This document shows positions 10,009 to 18,667 of a stretch of 64,000 bases of DNA, piece by piece; the first letter of the stretch is position 1; the number at the start of each line of letters is the position of its first letter. The DNA is from CAVVYV01 sp963752585 (GTDB lineage: Bacteria; Actinomycetota; Thermoleophilia; Solirubrobacterales; 70-9). Where the stretch lies: the NCBI GenBank assembly GCA_963752585.1, contig CAVVYV010000001.1, positions 196,005-260,004 on the forward strand. Direction: 5' to 3'. The translations under genes were made by a program, and so were the position numbers. The notes beneath the pieces were generated by a model. The model was not told the origin of the DNA and made no database searches. It worked only from the letters and a program-made list of their open reading frames with translations.

Positions 10009-11313
10009 ATGCGAGGTCTCAAGTACAAGGGATTTCTCGCCGCAGTAACCGGTCTCGTGTTGGTCGTTGGCGTGGCCGCCTGCGGTGATGACGATGACGA
10101 CGGCGGAGGGGGCGGCGGCGAAGCCTCGCTCAATCTGACGATCGGCGACTCGATTCCGCTCACCGGCGATCTCTCCGACTTCGGGCCCCCTGGCCAGAAG
10201 GCGAGCGATCTGGCCGTGGCCCAGATCGACGCGGCGATCCAGCAGGCTGGCGTCGATCACACTGTCGAGGTCGTCCACGAGGACAACGAGACCAGCCCGC
10301 AGGCCGCAGTCCAGGCTGCTCGCAAGATGGTCGACGCCGATGGCGCGACCTGCATCACCGGCGCCTGGGCCTCGAGCGACACGATCCCGACCGCCGAGTC
10401 AGTGTCGATCCCGAACGGGATCCTCCAGATCACGCCGGCTTCGACGGCCCCGGCGATCACCGAGATCGATGACGACGGACTGCTCGCCAGGACGTCACCG
10501 CCTGACACATTCCAGGCAGCCACCCTTGCCACGGCGATGGCCGATGACCTCGGCGGAGCCGAGGGCCAGACCGTGAACGTGGGTGCCCGAAACGACGAGT
10601 ACGGGCAAGCGTTCTCCGAGAACTTCCGCACGGAGTGGGAAGCCCTCGGCGGCACGATCGGTGCGGAGGTCCTCTACGACCCCGAGCAGCCGAGCTACAA
10701 CTCGGAGGCCCAGGAGATCACCTCGGGGAACCCCGCCGCGTTCGTGATCATCGATTTCCCGGATACCTTCTCCAAGGTCGGTCCGGCGCTCCAGCGCACG
10801 GGCAACTGGGATCCGACGAAGGCGTGGGGCACCGACGGCATCGCCTCGAGCTCCCTGCCGGATGACGTGGGGCCGGAGATCATCGAAGGTCTGCGCGGCA
10901 CCGCACCGGGAGCGCCCGAGAGAGGCGAAGCCGAGGAGGCGTTCCGGACGCTCTACGACAACGGGGAGCCGAGGGAGGTCGAGGCTCAGACCTTCGACGC
11001 CCAGCAGTTCGACGCGACGGTCCTCTGCTATCTGGCCGCGGTGGCCGCCGGCTCGACCGACGGTCAGGAGATGGCGGACGCGCTCGTCGACATCACCGCT
11101 CCGGGTGGCACCCAGTACACCTGGGAGCAGCTCCCCGAGGCAATCGAGGCGCTGCAGAACGGTGACGACATCGACTACGAGGGCGCATCGGGCTCGGTCA
11201 ACCTGAACGAGGACGGTGACTCCACCTCGGAGGTCTACGACACCTACGTGTACAGGAACGGGGAGTTCACGGTCACCCAAGACCTCCCCATCGTCGCGCC
11301 GCAGGGCGGATAA
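10009..11313 (+). CDS. livK: Branched-chain amino acid ABC transporter, substrate-binding lipoprotein
   Basis: The signal peptide ends in a lipobox (VVGVAAC) followed by a GDDDDD linker and a periplasmic-binding-protein type 1 domain of the Leu/Ile/Val family (LTIGDSIPLTGDLSDFG, then GATCITGAWASSDTIPTAE). ATG 10009 is chosen because an AGGAGGA site lies 6 nt upstream; an in-frame ATG at 9994 overlaps that site. The frame is intact, with 434 residues. It captures an extracellular ligand, probably branched-chain amino acids, for the LivFGMH membrane parts encoded opposite. Amides or urea are alternative ligands for this family. The gene is monocistronic and ends at a strong terminator. Confidence 0.87.
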   Translation: MRGLKYKGFLAAVTGLVLVVGVAACGDDDDDGGGGGGEASLNLTIGDSIPLTGDLSDFGPPGQKASDLAVAQIDAAIQQAGVDHTVEVVHEDNETSPQAAVQAARKMVDADGATCITGAWASSDTIPTAESVSIPNGILQITPASTAPAITEIDDDGLLARTSPPDTFQAATLATAMADDLGGAEGQTVNVGARNDEYGQAFSENFRTEWEALGGTIGAEVLYDPEQPSYNSEAQEITSGNPAAFVIIDFPDTFSKVGPALQRTGNWDPTKAWGTDGIASSSLPDDVGPEIIEGLRGTAPGAPERGEAEEAFRTLYDNGEPREVEAQTFDAQQFDATVLCYLAAVAAGSTDGQEMADALVDITAPGGTQYTWEQLPEAIEALQNGDDIDYEGASGSVNLNEDGDSTSEVYDTYVYRNGEFTVTQDLPIVAPQGG

Positions 11314-11344
11314 GCGCTCGCCTAGCAGCGTCGAGCACCACGAG

Positions 11345-11374
11345 AACGGCCGGGGCCTTCGAGCCCCGGCCGTT
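11345..11374. terminator. Bidirectional terminator between livK and livF
   Basis: There is a perfect 12-bp stem (AACGGCCGGGGC paired with GCCCCGGCCGTT) with a six-base loop CTTCGA, followed by TT on the plus strand. It lies between convergent livK and livF and its distal end touches the livF stop, so it can serve both directions. A long U tract is missing. Confidence 0.8.
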
Positions 11375-12132
11375 TACGTAGCGGTTGCGGGCTTGTCGAT
11401 CCGGGCGGTTCCGCCGAGGTAGAGCTCGGCGACCTTGGGGTCCTCCAATAGCTCCCTGCCCGGACCCTGGAAGCGGTTCTGCCCGACGTCGAGCACGTAG
11501 CCGCGGCTCGACATGCCCAGGGCTCGGCGCGCGTTCTGCTCGACCATCACCACGGTCACGCCAGCCTGGTTGATCTCCTCGATCTTGGCGAAGATCGCTT
11601 CGACGAATGCGGGCGCCAGGCCCGCCGAGGGTTCGTCGAGCAGCAGGATCTCGGGATCGGGCATCAGCGCCCTCCCCATCGCGAGGAGCTGGCGCTCGCC
11701 GCCGCTCATCGTGCCCGCGGCCTGGGTGTGGCGCTCCCCTAGCCGGGGGAAGAGGTCGTACATCCGGTCCATCTGTTCCCGTGACCGGGAGGTGTCCAGG
11801 GCGCCCATCTCCAGGTTCTCCTCCACGGTCAGGCTCTGGAAGACGTTGTCGAGCTGGGGGACGTAGCTCATCCCACGGCGGGTGATCGAATGCGGGCGCA
11901 GCCCGGCCAGATTCTCGCCGCGCAGGGTCACTCGACCTCGCCGGGGCGGCAGCAGCCCGAAGATCGACTTGATCAGGGTCGACTTGCCGGCCCCGTTCGG
12001 GCCGATCACGGACACGATCTCCCCCTCCCGGACCGTCAGGCCGACGCCGGAGAGGATGTCGACCTCGGGGACGTAGCCCGCGACCAGGTCCTCAACCGCG
12101 AGCAGGGCCCCGTTGGAGTCGGCGCCGGCCAT
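11374..12132 (-). CDS. livF: Branched-chain amino acid ABC transporter ATPase LivF
   Basis: Walker A is GPNGAGKS, the signature is MSGGERQ, Walker B is EILLLDEPSAGL, and the switch region is VVMVEQNARRAL, typical of LivF. The protein has 252 residues and an intact frame. ATG 12132 lies one base after the livG stop. It energises import together with LivG; the permeases are encoded upstream in the same leftward operon livH-livM-livG-livF. Confidence 0.93.
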   Translation of the reverse strand: MAGADSNGALLAVEDLVAGYVPEVDILSGVGLTVREGEIVSVIGPNGAGKSTLIKSIFGLLPPRRGRVTLRGENLAGLRPHSITRRGMSYVPQLDNVFQSLTVEENLEMGALDTSRSREQMDRMYDLFPRLGERHTQAAGTMSGGERQLLAMGRALMPDPEILLLDEPSAGLAPAFVEAIFAKIEEINQAGVTVVMVEQNARRALGMSSRGYVLDVGQNRFQGPGRELLEDPKVAELYLGGTARIDKPATAT

Positions 12133-12133
12133 C

Positions 12134-12934
12134 TCAGGACTTCTCTTCCGCCGCGCTATCCACCGCCACCGCTCCGAGATAGGCATCGATAACGCGCTTG
12201 TCCGCGCGGACTTCCTCCGGCTCGCCGTCGGCGATCACCCGTCCCTCGGCCATCACCACGACCCGGTCGGAGTGGTTCATCACGACCTCCATGTCGTGCT
12301 CGATGAACAGAAAGGTGACCCCGCTCTCCCGGCGGAGGCGCTGCATGTGGTCGAGCAGCCGCTTTCCGAGGACGGGATTGATGCCGGCCATCGGCTCGTC
12401 GAGGAGGAGCAGCTTCGGCCGAGCCATCAACGCCCTGGCCAGCTCCAGCAGCTTCCGCTGCCCCCCCGAGAGCGTCCCGGCGTAGCCGTCCGCGAGCTCG
12501 GTGAGGTTGAAGATCTCGAGCAGCTCCATGGCCTCGGCGTGGACCTCCTTCTCGCGCTCTCGCACCGCCCCCGGCCTCATGATCAGGTTCCGGAACCGCT
12601 CCCCGGGCTGGTCGGGGGCCGCAAGCATCATGTTGTCGATCACCGGCATCGCGGCCAGCGCCTTCGTGATCTGGAAGGTCCGCACCATCCCCTTGCGAGC
12701 TATCTCGTAGGGGGCCTCGCCGAAGATTGCGCGCCCGTCGAAGGTGACCGAGCCGCGGTCGCCGCGGTAGAACCCGGTCACCACGTTGAACAGGGTCGTC
12801 TTTCCGGCGCCGTTCGGGCCGATCAGCGCCGTTATCGCGCCCTCGCGGACCTTCATCGTCGCCCCGTCGACGGCCCGGATGCCGCCGAAGCGCTTGACGA
12901 CGTCCTCGATCTCGAGCAGGGCGGCGTCATTCAC
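12134..12934 (-). CDS. livG: Branched-chain amino acid ABC transporter ATPase LivG
   Basis: Walker A is GPNGAGKT, the signature is LSGGQRK and Walker B is LLLLDEPMAG. The LivG-specific segment GMVRTFQITKALAAMPVIDN lies after Walker A, and the C-terminal ADGEPEEVRADKRVIDAYLG is characteristic. The frame is intact, 266 residues. The GTG start at 12934 overlaps livM by 8 bp, so the two are translationally coupled. Together with LivF it forms the nucleotide-binding pair. Confidence 0.93.
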   Translation of the reverse strand: MNDAALLEIEDVVKRFGGIRAVDGATMKVREGAITALIGPNGAGKTTLFNVVTGFYRGDRGSVTFDGRAIFGEAPYEIARKGMVRTFQITKALAAMPVIDNMMLAAPDQPGERFRNLIMRPGAVREREKEVHAEAMELLEIFNLTELADGYAGTLSGGQRKLLELARALMARPKLLLLDEPMAGINPVLGKRLLDHMQRLRRESGVTFLFIEHDMEVVMNHSDRVVVMAEGRVIADGEPEEVRADKRVIDAYLGAVAVDSAAEEKS

Positions 12935-13952
12935 CGAGCACCATCTCCTCGCGCTTGCCGAAGAGCCCCTGGGGCCGGAAGGCCATCAGGCCGATCAAGA
13001 GCAGGCCGGTGATCGCCAGCCGCAGTGCTGCGATCCGGGTCTCGGTGAAGGGCGGATCGGGGAGATCGATGAACCGGGTGCCCTCGATCACGAACCAGAA
13101 CAGGACCGCGCCGACGGCGACTCCCTTGTAGTTGGCGAGGCCGCCGAGGATGAGAACGCTGAAGGCGAAGAACGTCACCAGTGGCTCGAAGTCGATCGGA
13201 TGAATCGTGGCGAGGTTGAGGGCGAGGAAGAACCCGGCGATCGCCCCCAGGCATGCCGAGATCGCGAGCGACTGGAGCTTGTAGAGGAGGGTGTTCTTGC
13301 CCAGCGCCTGCGCCGCATCCTCGTCCTCGCGAATCGCCCGCAGTACCCGGCCCCAGGGCGTCCGCTGGAAGTAGCTGAGGGCGATCGTCGCGATCCCGAC
13401 GGTCACCCAGATGACCAGAAGCAATGGGAAGAGCGCCTCGGGGTCGCTCCAGACGTTGGCGACCCCGTCGTTGATCGACTCGGATACGTCCCGCCAGGCG
13501 TCGGGATAGCACCTCGACGGATCGTCCTCGTCACAGAAGAGCCCCAGGTTGCCGCCGGTGAGGCCGCGGGCGTTCTGCGCGAACAGGCGCACCACCTCGG
13601 CCATCGCGATCGTGGCGATCGCGAAGTAGTCGGCGCGGAGGCGCAGCGAGGGGAGCCCGACCAGCACCCCGAAGAGCATCGCCGCCAGGACCGCGATCGG
13701 GAGCGAGAGCCAGAAGCTGAAGCCCGCCTTCAAGACCAGGATCGCCATCGTGTAGGCCCCGACCGCCATGAACGCCGCCTGGCCGAAGTTGACGATCCCC
13801 GTGTAGCCGACGTTGAGCTGAAGGCCGAGCGCGACCAGCGCGTAGGTGCCCGCGATCACGCCGACGCTGATCCAGAAGGCGGGGTCGGTGAGGGACTCGA
13901 AGGTGACGGCAAGTGGCACCCAGTCCACTGGACTGGCGTCGAGCGGGGTCAT
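12927..13952 (-). CDS. livM: Branched-chain amino acid ABC transporter permease LivM
   Basis: This is a 341-residue protein with about nine hydrophobic helices and the LivM hallmarks GYTGIVNFGQAAFMAVGAY and YFAIATIAMAEVVRL. The loop WGRVLRAIREDEDAAQALGKN contacts the ATPase. The C-terminal FRPQGLFGKREE is typical. The frame is intact. ATG 13952 overlaps the livH stop as ATGA. Confidence 0.92.
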   Translation of the reverse strand: MTPLDASPVDWVPLAVTFESLTDPAFWISVGVIAGTYALVALGLQLNVGYTGIVNFGQAAFMAVGAYTMAILVLKAGFSFWLSLPIAVLAAMLFGVLVGLPSLRLRADYFAIATIAMAEVVRLFAQNARGLTGGNLGLFCDEDDPSRCYPDAWRDVSESINDGVANVWSDPEALFPLLLVIWVTVGIATIALSYFQRTPWGRVLRAIREDEDAAQALGKNTLLYKLQSLAISACLGAIAGFFLALNLATIHPIDFEPLVTFFAFSVLILGGLANYKGVAVGAVLFWFVIEGTRFIDLPDPPFTETRIAALRLAITGLLLIGLMAFRPQGLFGKREEMVLGE

Positions 13953-14944
13953 ACCGCCTTCGCCCTCCCGAAGATTCCCTGCGGCCTGATCACGAGCACG
14001 ATGACCAGGATGAGGAAACCGACCGCGACCTTCCACCTCGCGTCGATCACGAGGGTCGACCACTCGGTCATCACGCCCAGGACGAGCCCCGCCACCAATG
14101 CTCCGAAGGCATCGCCGATGCCGCCGAGGATCACCGCCGCGAATATCGGCAGGAGCAGCTCGAAGCCGAGCTCGGGCCGCAGGTTGGTGATCGAACCCGC
14201 GAGCACTCCGGCAAGTCCCGCGAGCGCTCCCGCGAAGACCCAGGTGTAGAGGATCACCCTGCGGGTGTCGATGCCCGCGGTCTCCGCCAGCTCCAGGTCG
14301 TCGGAGAGCGCCCGCATCCGCTTCCCGAGCAAGGTGAAGCGGAGCATGAAGCCGACGCCGACGAGGACAGCGACGCCGACGACCACCACGATCAGCTCGG
14401 TCTGGCCGATCCGGACCCCGAGGAAGTCGACGGTGTCCGTCGTGTTGACGTCCAGGGTGCGGATCTCGGTGCTCCAGAACCATTGGACCACCGCGCGGAT
14501 CAGGAACGCGAGCCCGATCGACATCAGGATCAGCTGCAGAAAGCCGGCGTGCTTCGTCCGCATCGGGCCCCAGAGCAACCGCTCGAACAGGAGGCCCAGC
14601 AGCGCCGTCGCCACCATCGCCCAGAAGACGGCGACGACGAGGGGGGCGCCCCAGGTGACGTTCACCAGGTAGGCCATGTACGCCCCGAAGGTGAGGAAGT
14701 CGCCGTGGGCGAAGTTGACCAGCTTCAGGATCCCGTAGACGAGAGTGAGGCCGACGGCGCCGAGCGCGTAGATCGCTCCCAGCGAGAGCCCGTTGAGGCC
14801 GGTCTGCGCGACGGCGTGGAGCCCCTCTCCGGCGACCAGTGCCAGGAAGATGACAATGATCACGCCGACCCCGCCGAGCCATGGCTGGCGTCTCAGCCGC
14901 TCCGTCAACCGCTCGCGGATCGGGGACGGCACGGGCTCGGTCAT
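13949..14944 (-). CDS. livH: Branched-chain amino acid ABC transporter permease LivH
   Basis: This is a 331-residue permease with LNGLSLGAIYALGAVGLTLV, VYGILKLVNFAHGDFLTFGAY, the ATPase-contact loop LLGKRMRALSDDLELAETAGI and a C-terminal IRPQGIFG. The frame is intact. ATG 14944 is preferred; ATGs at 14959 and 14962 would add only five or six residues. It is the first gene of the leftward livHMGF operon, whose promoter lies between it and the divergent EamA gene. Confidence 0.92.
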   Translation of the reverse strand: MTEPVPSPIRERLTERLRRQPWLGGVGVIIVIFLALVAGEGLHAVAQTGLNGLSLGAIYALGAVGLTLVYGILKLVNFAHGDFLTFGAYMAYLVNVTWGAPLVVAVFWAMVATALLGLLFERLLWGPMRTKHAGFLQLILMSIGLAFLIRAVVQWFWSTEIRTLDVNTTDTVDFLGVRIGQTELIVVVVGVAVLVGVGFMLRFTLLGKRMRALSDDLELAETAGIDTRRVILYTWVFAGALAGLAGVLAGSITNLRPELGFELLLPIFAAVILGGIGDAFGALVAGLVLGVMTEWSTLVIDARWKVAVGFLILVIVLVIRPQGIFGRAKAV

Positions 14945-15055
14945 CTGACCGGCCTCCATCATCAGGATGGAACCTATCCCGGATCGGCGGCTGTTACACC
15001 TGCGCCCACCGCGAAGCGGCCGGAGCCCGCAGACCCTAGCCGCCAACATGGGGGG

Positions 15056-15994
15056 ATGGATCGTCGCGCATGGTCGCTACTGCTCGTGCTCGGCGCGATC
15101 TGGGGCGCCTCCTACCTGTTCATCAAGATCGGGCTCCGAGACCTCTCGCCCTCGATGGTCGCCTTCCTCCGGATCGCCCTTGCGGCGCTGGTCCTCCTTC
15201 CCGTCGCCGCGTCCCAGGGCGCGCTCAGCGGGGTTCGCTCGAGGACGGGCTGGCTGGCGCTGGTCGGCGCCGTTCAGGTGGCGGGGCCGTTCCTCCTGAT
15301 CGCGGCGGGGGAGGAGGAGATCTCCTCCTCGCTCGCCGGCATCCTGGTCGCCTCGGCGCCGCTGTTTACCGCGCTGCTCGCGGTCCGGGTCGATCGCGAA
15401 GAGCGCTCCCACGGCCTTCGGCTCGCCGGGGTCTTGGTCGGCTTCGGCGGGGTGGGGCTTCTGCTCGGGGTCGATCTCGGCGGCTCCGGCGCCGCCCTGC
15501 TCGGCGGGTTGGCGGTGGTCCTCGCCAGCCTCGGCTACGCGATCGGCGGCTTCCTCGTCAAGCACCGCCTCGCCGGGATGGCACCGCTCGGGATGTCGGC
15601 CGCGGTGATGGTCGCCGGCGCGATCTTCCTCCTGCCGCCGGCCCTGCTCACCGCGCCCGAGACGGCGCCAGGCCTCGGCCCGGCGGCGGCGGTGGCCGTG
15701 CTCGGCGTGCTCGGCACCGGGATCGCCTTCGTCATCTTCTACTGGCTGCTCACCTCGGTCGGCCCGGCCCGGACCTTCCTGGTCACCTACATCGCGCCTG
15801 GCTTCGCCGTCGTCTACGGCGCCCTCCTGCTCTCGGAGGCGGTCACGGTCGCCACCCTGGCGGGACTGGCGCTGATCCTCTCCGGCTCCTGGCTCGCCGC
15901 CGAGGGGCGACTCCCCGGGCGCCCGAGGGTCGAGGTCGAGGAGGGGCCGCCCTCGATGCCGGTCGCCGACCCCGTTCCGCGTGAGACGCCGTAG
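15056..15994 (+). CDS. EamA/DMT-family transporter
   Basis: The protein has 312 residues with ten hydrophobic segments in two EamA halves. The first half carries GAIWGASYLFIKIGLRDLSP and the second LGTGIAFVIFYWLLTSVGP, both typical of drug/metabolite (RhaT/YdcZ-like) exporters. The substrate cannot be told from sequence. The gene lies beside, and divergent from, the Liv importer, so amino-acid or metabolite efflux is conceivable. The cytoplasmic tail is acidic. The frame is intact. Confidence 0.85.
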   Translation: MDRRAWSLLLVLGAIWGASYLFIKIGLRDLSPSMVAFLRIALAALVLLPVAASQGALSGVRSRTGWLALVGAVQVAGPFLLIAAGEEEISSSLAGILVASAPLFTALLAVRVDREERSHGLRLAGVLVGFGGVGLLLGVDLGGSGAALLGGLAVVLASLGYAIGGFLVKHRLAGMAPLGMSAAVMVAGAIFLLPPALLTAPETAPGLGPAAAVAVLGVLGTGIAFVIFYWLLTSVGPARTFLVTYIAPGFAVVYGALLLSEAVTVATLAGLALILSGSWLAAEGRLPGRPRVEVEEGPPSMPVADPVPRETP

Positions 15995-15997
15995 CGC

Positions 15998-16003
15998 TAG
16001 GGT
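15998..16003 (+). promoter_or_regulatory. -10 hexamer TAGGGT for leaderless flavoprotein gene
   Basis: TAGGGT lies 8 nt before the GTG at 16012, with no Shine-Dalgarno sequence between them. It fits a leaderless transcript starting at or next to the start codon. Confidence 0.6.
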
Positions 16004-16011
16004 CGGGGCCG

Positions 16012-17361
16012 GTGACGGACTACGACGCCATCGTCATCGGAGCCGGTCCCGCCGGGGAGCACTGCGCCGGCCGCCTCGCGGACGGCGGCCTGAGGGTGGC
16101 GATCGTGGAGAGCGGCCTGATCGGCGGCGAGTGCGACTACTGGGCCTGCATCCCATCGAAGACGTTGCTCCGCCCCGGCCAGGCGCTGGAGGCAGCGCGG
16201 GAGGCGCCCGGCGCCGCCCAGGCCGTGAGCGGCGAGCTCGACCCCACTGCCGCCTTCGAGTGGCGAGATTTCATGACCTCGAACTGGGAGGACTCGGCGA
16301 AGGAGGAGTGGTTGCGGTCGGAGGGGATCGACGTCCTCCGAGGCTCCGGCTCCGTCGCGGGTCCCGGCCGGGTGGCGGTGGACGACGCCGAGCACTCCTG
16401 CGAGCACATCGTCCTCGCCACGGGGTCCGAGGCGGTCGTGCCTCCGATCCCGGGGCTCGACGAGCTGGACGGTGTCTGGACCAACCGCGGGGTGACCGAG
16501 CTGACGGAGGTGCCGGAGCGGATGCTGGTGCTCGGCGGCGGCCCGGTCGGGGTGGAGATGGCGCAGGTGCTGTTTCGGATGGGCGCTTCCGTGGCGCTGG
16601 TGGAGGGGATGGACCACGTGCTGCCGCGCGAGCCAAAGCCGCTCGGCGACGCCCTCGGTGAGGCGCTGGCCGCCGAGGGGATCGAGCTCCATTTCGGCCA
16701 GCACGCCTCGGCCGCGAGCCGCGACGACGCCGGTTTCATGCTCGAGCTACCGGGCGGCGAGGAGCTGCGCGGCGACCGCCTCCTGGTGGCGACCGGACGG
16801 CGTCCGCGCACGGAGGGGATCGGGCTCGAGACCGTGGACGTCACCCCGGAGAAGAGGGGGATCCCGGTCGACCAGCGGATGAACGTGACCGATGGCGTCT
16901 GGGCGATCGGCGACGTGACCGGCGTCTGGCCGCTCACCTATGTGGGCAAGTACCAGGGCCGGGTGGCCGCCGCGAACATCCTCGGTCGCCGGCGGGAGGC
17001 CAACTACGAGGCGGTTCCTCGCGTCGTCTTCACCGACCCGCAGGCGGCCTCAGTCGGTGAGACGGAGGGCGAGTTCACCGCCACCATCTCGATCTCGGAG
17101 GTTCCGCGCTCCTCCACCTATTCGCGCCAATACGCGGAGAAGAACGGCTTCCTTACCCTCGTCTCCGATGGCGAGCGGCTGACCGGGGCTTACGCCCTCG
17201 GCCCCGAGGCGGGCGAGTGGCTGCAGCAGGCGACGGTCGCGATTCGCGCGGGACTGCCCCTCGCCGTGATGGACGACGTGATCCAGCCGTTTCCCACCTT
17301 CTCGGAGGCCTTCCTGTTCGCGCTCACCGAGCTCGAGTCGAAGCTCCCGGCTGCGGCCTGA
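16012..17361 (+). CDS. FAD-dependent pyridine nucleotide-disulfide oxidoreductase
   Basis: The order is an FAD motif (IVIGAGPAGEHCAGRLADGG), redox-active cysteines in GGECDYWACIPSKTLL (CX4C spacing), a NAD(P) Rossmann motif (LVLGGGPVGVEMAQVLFRMG), and FAD ribityl-binding WAIGDVTGVWPLTY. The dimerisation domain follows. Its C-terminal active-site segment reads QPFPTFSEAF instead of the usual HPTxxE with a proton-donating His, so it is unlikely to be a standard lipoamide dehydrogenase or glutathione reductase. Mercuric reductase-like or uncharacterised reductase activity is possible. There are 449 residues in an intact frame, with a leaderless GTG start. Confidence 0.83.
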   Translation: MTDYDAIVIGAGPAGEHCAGRLADGGLRVAIVESGLIGGECDYWACIPSKTLLRPGQALEAAREAPGAAQAVSGELDPTAAFEWRDFMTSNWEDSAKEEWLRSEGIDVLRGSGSVAGPGRVAVDDAEHSCEHIVLATGSEAVVPPIPGLDELDGVWTNRGVTELTEVPERMLVLGGGPVGVEMAQVLFRMGASVALVEGMDHVLPREPKPLGDALGEALAAEGIELHFGQHASAASRDDAGFMLELPGGEELRGDRLLVATGRRPRTEGIGLETVDVTPEKRGIPVDQRMNVTDGVWAIGDVTGVWPLTYVGKYQGRVAAANILGRRREANYEAVPRVVFTDPQAASVGETEGEFTATISISEVPRSSTYSRQYAEKNGFLTLVSDGERLTGAYALGPEAGEWLQQATVAIRAGLPLAVMDDVIQPFPTFSEAFLFALTELESKLPAAA

Positions 17362-17368
17362 GCAGGAG

Positions 17369-17374
17369 TAGACT
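17369..17374 (+). promoter_or_regulatory. -10 hexamer TAGACT for 60-residue protein gene
   Basis: TAGACT lies 6 nt before GTG 17381. It fits the leaderless pattern seen at many genes here. A CAGGAG stretch at 17363-17368 overlaps the hexamer but is too far from the GTG for a normal ribosome-binding site. Confidence 0.6.
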
Positions 17375-17380
17375 CGCCGC

Positions 17381-17563
17381 GTGGCCGCCGCGGACCTGAC
17401 GAAGGAAGAGCTCACCCGCCTCCTCCGCGAGGCCGAGGCGGCACACGGCAAGTACGAGGCCGAGGAGCTCGGGGGCGTCCGCGACGAGGAGTGGGCGCCC
17501 TGGTACGCCGAGTTCATCGTCAACAAGCTTCGCGAGGGCGAGGAAGGAACGACCTCTCCGTAG
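17381..17563 (+). CDS. Small conserved-looking acidic protein
   Basis: There are 60 residues, mostly helical and acidic, with an aromatic core EEWAPWYAEFIVNKL. Short proteins with this WYAEFIV-type ending are common in Actinobacteria, but their function is not known to me. The codon use matches its neighbours and the start has a clear leaderless promoter, so I regard it as a real gene. It converges on the tRNA gene with 14 bp between them. Confidence 0.6.
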   Translation: MAAADLTKEELTRLLREAEAAHGKYEAEELGGVRDEEWAPWYAEFIVNKLREGEEGTTSP

Positions 17564-17577
17564 CGAGCTTCCTCCGA

Positions 17578-17650
17578 TGCCGGGGGAGGGATTTGAACCC
17601 CCGACACGCGGATTATGATTCCGCTGCTCTAACCACTGAGCTACCCCGGC
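17578..17650 (-). tRNA. tRNA-Met (anticodon CAT)
   Basis: The complement folds into a full cloverleaf. The acceptor GCCGGGG pairs with CCCCGGC, with discriminator A. The D arm is GCTC/GAGC and the anticodon stem GCGGA/TCCGC encloses loop ATCATAA with anticodon CAT. The T arm has loop TTCAAAT. CCA is not encoded. CAT can be elongator Met, or Ile2 if lysidine-modified; the first base pair is a normal G-C, so it is not an initiator tRNA. Confidence 0.93.
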
Positions 17651-17707
17651 GGGGGCGACGAATCGTAGCGGCGGGTTTCCCGCGATCCGCGGATGTGGTC
17701 CGCTCAA

Positions 17708-17713
17708 TAGGCT
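17708..17713 (+). promoter_or_regulatory. -10 hexamer TAGGCT for M29 peptidase gene
   Basis: TAGGCT lies 6 nt before ATG 17720, with no Shine-Dalgarno sequence, consistent with a leaderless transcript. Confidence 0.6.
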
Positions 17714-17719
17714 GGCGGA

Positions 17720-18667
17720 ATGAGCGAGCTCGAGCAGGCGGTGCGCGCCGTCGTCCGCGACTGCCTCGCCGTCCATGAGGGCGAGGAGGTTCTGGTGGTC
17801 TGCAACCCATCCACCCAGCGGATCGGCGAGGCGCTCCGGGCCGAAGCGGTGGAAGCGGGCGCCGACGCGGTGCTGATGGTGATCTCCGAGCGGGCGACGC
17901 ACGGCACCGAGCCGCCGCGCCCGGTGGCCGAGGCGATGGCGGCGGCCGACGTCGTCCTCGCTCCCACCGTGCAGTCGCTCTCGCATACCGCCGCTCGCAA
18001 GCGCGCCTCCGAGGCCGGCGCCCGGATCGCCACCCTGCCCGGGGTGACGGAGGAGATGCTGGCCCGGGTGATGAGCGCCGACATGGACGGCCTCCGCCGC
18101 AGGGGCCGGGCGGTTGCCGAGGCGCTCGACGATGCATCAGAGGCCCATCTCGCCGATGCCAACGGCACCGACCTCACCCTCGACCTCACCGGCCGGGCGG
18201 CGATCGCCGACGCCGGCGAGCTCACCGAGCCCGGCGCGTTCGGCAACCTGCCGTGCGGCGAGGGGTTCATCTCCCCGGCCGGCGGCAACGGCACCCTGGT
18301 CGTCGACGGCTCCCTTGCCGGAATCGGCCTCGTCGCCGAGCCGGTGGAGCTGGTGATCGAGGGAGGGCATCTGACCTCGGCCCGCGGCGGTCAGGGGATG
18401 GCGTTCATGGAGCTGCTCACCGAGCACGGCGAGGACGGCACCAACGTCGCCGAGCTCGGGATCGGCACCAACGAGAAGGCGATCGTGACCGGCGAGATCC
18501 TCGAGGACGAGAAGATCCTCGGCAGCGCCCATGTCGCCTTCGGCGCGTCGGCGGGGATCGGCGGGACGGTGCAGGTGCCCGTCCACCTCGACTGCATCGT
18601 GCTGAAGCCGACCTTGGAGCTGGACGGCGAGGCGATCGTCCGCGACGGCAAGTTGCTCGTCGAGTGA
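17720..18667 (+). CDS. M29-like aminopeptidase
   Basis: This is a 315-residue cytosolic protein with an N-terminal alpha/beta domain (HEGEEVLVVCNPSTQRIGE) and a metallopeptidase-like C-terminal half. The latter contains FGNLPCGEGFISP, ELGIGTNEKA, GEILEDEKILGSAHVAFG and PVHLDCIV. Glu, His and Asp in these segments match the metal ligands of thermophilic aminopeptidase (AmpS/PepS, M29) relatives. It should release N-terminal amino acids from peptides. The frame is intact. The stop overlaps the next GTG as GTGA (18664-18667), so the two genes form an operon. Confidence 0.78.
   Translation: MSELEQAVRAVVRDCLAVHEGEEVLVVCNPSTQRIGEALRAEAVEAGADAVLMVISERATHGTEPPRPVAEAMAAADVVLAPTVQSLSHTAARKRASEAGARIATLPGVTEEMLARVMSADMDGLRRRGRAVAEALDDASEAHLADANGTDLTLDLTGRAAIADAGELTEPGAFGNLPCGEGFISPAGGNGTLVVDGSLAGIGLVAEPVELVIEGGHLTSARGGQGMAFMELLTEHGEDGTNVAELGIGTNEKAIVTGEILEDEKILGSAHVAFGASAGIGGTVQVPVHLDCIVLKPTLELDGEAIVRDGKLLVE

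Noticed and set aside
12786..14249. A 487-codon plus-strand frame across the liv permease genes
   Set aside because: It is the antisense shadow of LivM and LivH, which are full-length and carry all permease motifs.
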